Assembly (NCBI RefSeq): GCF_963678635.1
Contig: NC_087070.1
Coordinates: forward strand, 48,401,467-48,465,466
Length of the DNA: 64,000 bases
From: Symsagittifera roscoffensis
Taxonomy: Eukaryota; Xenacoelomorpha; Acoela; Convolutidae
Direction of reading: 5' to 3'
Position numbers and translations under genes: made by a program. Position 1 is the first letter of the stretch. Each line of letters begins with the position of its first letter. Positions 59,521 to 64,000 of this stretch are shown piece after piece. Below the pieces are notes generated by a model. That model saw only the letters and a list, made by a program, of their open reading frames with translations, did not search any database and was not told the origin of the DNA.

Positions 59521-62304
59521 GCAGCCTGGTCGGAAAACTAGTCATAGCATGGTTGAAATTTAGTCGCGTCGTGGTCGAAAAATTAGTCGCGGCCTGGTTA
59601 AAAATTTAGTCGCTGAATAGTAGACTAATTAGTCGCGGCATGGTCAAAAAATTAGTCACGGCAAGATCAAAAAAGTAGTCGCGGCGTTTCCGAAAAATAA
59701 GTCGCGTAGTGGTCAAAAAATAAGTGGAGGCGTGCCAAAAAATTAGTCGCGGCCTGGTCATAAAGTTAGTCGCTACATAGTAGAAAAATTAATCGTGGCA
59801 TGGTCAAAAAATTTGTCGCAACGTAGTAAAAACTTTACTCGCGGCGTACTCGAAAAACTAGTCGCGGCATGGTCAAAAAATTAGTCACGGCAAGATGAAA
59901 AAAGTAGTCGCGGCGTTTCCGAAAAATAAGTCGCGTAGTGGTCAAAAAATAAGTGGCGGCGTGCCAAAAAATTAGTCGCGGCCTGGTCATAAAGTTAGCC
60001 GCTGCATAGTAGAAAAATTAATCGTGGCATGGTCAAAAAATTTGTTGCAACGTAGTAAAAACTTTACTCGCGGCGTACTCGAAAAACTAGTCGCGGCATG
60101 GTCAACAAATTAGTCACGGCAAGATCAAAAAAGTAGTCGCGGCGTTTCCGAAAAATAAGTCGCGTAGTGGTCAAAAAATAAGTGGCGGCGTGCCAAAAAA
60201 TTAGTCGCGGCCTGGTCATAAAGTTAGTCGCTGCATAGTAGAAAAATTAATCGCGGCATGGTCAAAAAATTTGTCGCAACGTAGTAAAAACTTTACTCGC
60301 GGCGTACTCGAAAAACTAGTCGCTGCCTGGTCGAAAATTGAGTCATTGAAAAGTAAAACAATTAGTCGCGATATGATGAAAAAAATAATTGCAGCATGAA
60401 CAAATAATTTGGCGCGGCTTGGTCGACAAATTAGTCGCGGCAAGGTCAAAAAATTAGTCGCAGCGTAGTCACAAATTTTTTGCGGTGTGGTTGGAAAATT
60501 AGTCGCTGCCTGGTCAAAAGTTTTGTTGCTAATTAGTAAGACAAATAGTCGCGGCATGGTCAAAAAATCAATCGCTCCATGAACAAACAATTGGTCGCGG
60601 TATGAACAAACAATTAGTCGCGGCTTGGTCGCAAATTAGTCGCGGCGTGGTCAAAAAATTGTCGCGGCCTGATCAAAATCTTAGTCCACGCATACGAAAA
60701 AAAATGTCTGTCCCTGGTTAAAAAAATTCGCTGTCGAGTAGAAAAAATGGTCGCAGCGTGGTTAAAAAATGAGTCGCGGCCTGGTCTGAAAATTAGTCAT
60801 AGCATGTTTGAAATTATAGTTGCTGCTTTGTTGAAAATTAGTCGCGGCAAACCAAAAAATCAATCGCTGCATAGTAGAAACATTAGTCCCAGCGTGGTCA
60901 AAAAATGAGTCGCTGCCTGGTCGGAAAATTTGTCATCCCGTGTTTGAAACATTGGTTGCTGCATGGTTGAAAAATTAGTCCTGATATGGTCGAAAACTTA
61001 GTCGCAGCCTAGACGAAAAATTGGTCGCGTCGTGGTCGGAAAGTTAGTGGCAGCGTGGTAGAAAAATTAGTCGCTGCCTGGTTGAAAACTAGTCGCTGAA
61101 TAGTAGACTCATTAGTCGCAACATGCTCAAAAAATTAGTCACGGCATGAACAAAAAAATAGTCGAGGCGTGTCCCAAATAATAGTCGAGTCGTGGTCAAA
61201 AAACTAGAGGCGGCGTGCTAGAAAAATTAGTCGCGGCCTAGTCGTAAATTTAGTCGCTGCATAGTAAAACAAATTAGTCTTTCCATGGTTGAAAAAGTTA
61301 ATCGCTGCATAGTAGAGGAATTCATCGCCACGTGGTCAAAAAATGAAGTGCCTGGTCAAAAAATTAATCGAGACAGGGTCAAATTTTAATCGCGGCATAG
61401 TAAAAACATTAGTTAAGGCATGGTCGAAAAATTACTCGCTGCATAGTGAAACAGTTAGTACAGGCGTAGTCAAAAAATGTCTGTCTCTGCATAGTAGAAA
61501 ATTTTGCCGCGGCTTAGACAGAAAATTAGTCGCGGGGTAGTCAAAAATTATTCGGGTCGTAGTCGAAAAATTAGTCATTGCCTGGTCGAAAAATTAGTCG
61601 GTGAATAGTAAAATAATTAACAGCGATATGATTGAAAATTTAGTCGCTGCATGAACAAAAAATTAGTCGCGGCTTGGTCGACAAATTAGTCGCGGCCTGG
61701 TCAAAATCTTATCCCATGCATAGGGAAAAAAATTAGTCGTTCCACGGTTGAAAAAATTAATCGCATCGTGGCTGAAAAAGAAGTCGCGGCCTGGTCGGAA
61801 AATCAGTCATAGCATGGTTGAAAAAGTAGTTGCTGCTTTGTTGAAAATTAGTCGCGGCATGGTCAAAAAGTTAGTCGCAGCTTAGTCACAAATTTTTGCA
61901 GTGTAGTTGGAAAATTAGTCGCTGCCTGGTCAAAAGTTTAGTTGCTAATTAGAAAGACAAATAGTCGCGGCAAGTTCAAAAAACTAATCGCTGCATGAAC
62001 AAACAATTAGTCGCGGCTTGGTCCTAAAGTAGTCGCGGCGTGGTCGAAAATGTGTCGCGGCCTGGTAAAAATCTTAGTCCATGCATGGGAAAAAAATAGT
62101 CTGTCCCTGGTTGAAAAAAATTGCTGTCGAGTAGAAGAAATGGTCGCAGCGTGGTTGAAAAATGAGTCGCGGCCTGGTCTGAAAATTAAATTTAGCATGT
62201 TTGAAATTATAGTTGCTGCTTTGTTGAAAATTAGTCGCGGCAAATCAAAAAAACAATCGCTGCATAGTAGAAAAATTAGTCCCAGCGTGGTCAAAAAATG
62301 AGTC
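59521..62304. repeat. Higher-order repeat unit 2 (2,784 bp)
   Basis: Same X and Z as unit 1 but only one Y block. That block has Y-type bases at its left and Y'-type bases at its right. Confidence 0.8.
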
Positions 62305-64000
62305 GCAGCCTGGTCGGAAAACTAGTCATAGCATGGTTGAAATTTAGTCGCGTCGTGGTCGAAAAATTAGTCGCGGCCTGGTTAAAAATTTAGTCGCTGA
62401 ATAGTAGACTAATTAGTCGCGGCATGGTCAAAAAATTAGTCACGGCAAGATCAAAAAAGTAGTCGCGGCGTTTCCGAAAAATAAGTCGCGTAGTGGTCAA
62501 AAAATAAGTGGAGGCGTGCCAAAAAATTAGTCGCGGCCTGGTCATAAAGTTAGTCGCTACATAGTAGAAAAATTAATCGTGGCATGGTCAAAAAATTTGT
62601 CGCAACGTAGTAAAAACTTTACTCGCGGCGTACTCGAAAAACTAGTCGCGGCATGGTCAAAAAATTAGTCACGGCAAGATCAAAAAAGTAGTCGCGGCGT
62701 TTCCGAAAAATAAGTCGCGTAGTGGTCAAAAAATAAGTGGCGGCGTGCCAAAAAATTAGTCGCGGCCTGGTCATAAAGTTAGCCGCTGCATAGTAGAAAA
62801 ATTAATCGTGGCATGGTCAAAAAATTTGTTGCAACGTAGTAAAAACTTTACTCGCGGCGTACTCGAAAAACTAGTCGCGGCATGGTCAACAAATTAGTCA
62901 CGGCAAGATCAAAAAAGTAGTCGCGGCGTTTCCGAAAAATAAGTCGCGTAGTGGTCAAAAAATAAGTGGCGGCGTGCCAAAAAATTAGTCGCGGCCTGGT
63001 CATAAAGTTAGTCGCTGCATAGTAGAAAAATTAATCGCGGCATGGTCAAAAAATTTGTCGCAACGTAGTAAAAACTTTACTCGCGGCGTACTCGAAAAAC
63101 TAGTCGCTGCCTGGTCGAAAATTGAGTCATTGAAAAGTAAAACAATTAGTCGCGATATGATGAAAAAAATAATTGCAGCATGAACAAATAATTTGGCGCG
63201 GCTTGGTCGACAAATTAGTCGCGGCAAGGTCAAAAAATTAGTCGCAGCGTAGTCACAAATTTTTTGCGGTGTGGTTGGAAAATTAGTCGCTGCCTGGTCA
63301 AAAGTTTTGTTGCTAATTAGTAAGACAAATAGTCGCGGCATGGTCAAAAAATCAATCGCTCCATGAACAAACAATTGGTCGCGGTATGAACAAACAATTA
63401 GTCGCGGCTTGGTCGCAAATTAGTCGCGGCGTGGTCAAAAAATTGTCGCGGCCTGGTCAAAATCTTAGTCCACGCATAGGAAAAAATTGTCTGTCCCTGG
63501 TTAAAAAAATTCGCTGTCGAGTAAAAAAAATGGTCGCAGCGTGGTTGAAAAATGAGTCGCGGCCTAGTCTGGAAATTAGTCATAGCATGTTTGAAATTAT
63601 AGTTGCTGCTTTGTTGAAAATTAGTCGCGGCAAACCAAAAAAGCAATCGCTGCATAGTAGAAAAATTAGTCCCAGCGTGGTCAAAAAATGAGTCGCTGCC
63701 TGGTCGGAAAATTTGTCATCCCGTGTTTGAAACATTGGTTGCTGCATGGTTGAAAAATTAGTCCTGATATGGTCGAAAACTTAGTCGCAGCCTAGATGAA
63801 AAATTGGTCGCGTCGTGGCTGGAAAGTTAGTGGCAGCGTGGTAGAAAAATTAGTCGCTGCCTGGTTGAAAACTAGTCGCTGAATAGAACAATTAGTCGCG
63901 ATATGATGAAAAAAAATAATTGCAGCATGAACAAATAATTTGGCGCGGCTTGGTCGACAAATTAGTCGCGGCAAGGTCAAAAAATTAGTCGCAGCGTAGT
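62305..64000. repeat. Higher-order repeat unit 3 (truncated by window end)
   Basis: X, a Y-type block and the start of a Y' block, at offset 6,315 from unit 1 (2,784 + 3,531). So it is again the long form. Confidence 0.8.

Larger units (their letters stand above)
52921..64000. repeat. ~23-bp satellite array with higher-order repeats
   Basis: Hundreds of variants of TTAGTCGCGGCATGGTCAAAAAA, 22-24 bp, with A-run length as the main variable. The unit is CpG-rich (TCGCGGC) in an AT-rich setting. Larger periods lie on top: ~757-760 bp (54.18-55.70 kb), 229 bp three times (56.1-56.8 kb), ~747 bp (56.84-58.33 kb) and 2,784/3,531 bp (55.99 kb to the end). Open frames on both strands give repeats such as DHAATN; these are by-products. 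The array runs out of the window. Confidence 0.97.

Noticed and set aside
52921-64000. Array could be mistaken for CRISPR or for a repeat-protein gene (many frames on both strands, DHAATN-like peptides)
   Set aside because: Units of 22-24 bp have no unique spacers and no constant phase; 23 is not a multiple of three, so frames drift. Open frames follow from the satellite sequence.

Overview
The window is animal nuclear DNA made almost entirely of transposable elements and satellite DNA. I see no intact host gene, no rRNA or tRNA gene and no CRISPR array. The sequence is AT-rich. It contains BEL/Pao and Ty3/Gypsy-type LTR retroelements, a LINE with an APE-type endonuclease, hAT-like MITEs, a Tc1-like transposase remnant and two unrelated satellites. 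This mix fits an invertebrate. The species cannot be fixed from the sequence. Two runs of exactly 200 N mark scaffold gaps.

Layout. 0.27-4.06 kb: decayed BEL/Pao gag and pol (+). 4.8-9.2 kb: two decayed LINE copies (-) around an assembly gap. 9.8-12.4 kb: a truncated MITE and a diverged ~540-bp repeat in tandem. 12.4-31.8 kb: one ~19.4-kb Gypsy-type LTR retrotransposon (-), with 1.28-kb LTRs, gag, PR-RT-RNaseH, an integrase region that was tandemly duplicated, a Pro/Ser-rich ORF and an envelope-like ORF. It is broken by stops and frameshifts, including a stop in the RT catalytic motif. It sits inside an inverted third copy of the ~540-bp repeat, with a 4-bp target duplication. 32-35 kb: unassigned DNA, a spaced ~145-bp repeat and MITEs. 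35.6-50.4 kb: a degenerate ~38-bp satellite, interrupted by a MITE, a gap, a second LTR element and a Tc1-like remnant.

The second LTR element (37,556-46,872, +) is the most unusual object. It has ~2.4-kb LTRs, a perfect ATAAC target duplication and a clear primer-binding site, but only ~4.6 kb of internal DNA. No RT or integrase is visible there. Instead it encodes what looks like four tandem copies of a retropepsin-like module in which the catalytic D-[ST]-G is replaced, followed by an acidic protein with a repeated DRWK motif.

51.8-64.0 kb is a ~23-bp satellite with higher-order structure: 229-bp, ~747-bp and 2,784/3,531-bp periods, and one unit that looks like a crossover product. A ~1-kb chimera interrupts this satellite. 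It joins an SGNH-hydrolase-like fragment (-) head-to-head with an envelope-like pseudogene (+) whose closest visible relative is the envelope-like ORF of the Gypsy element 35 kb away.

The parts do not form a working pathway. They record successive insertions, nesting, decay and satellite recombination.
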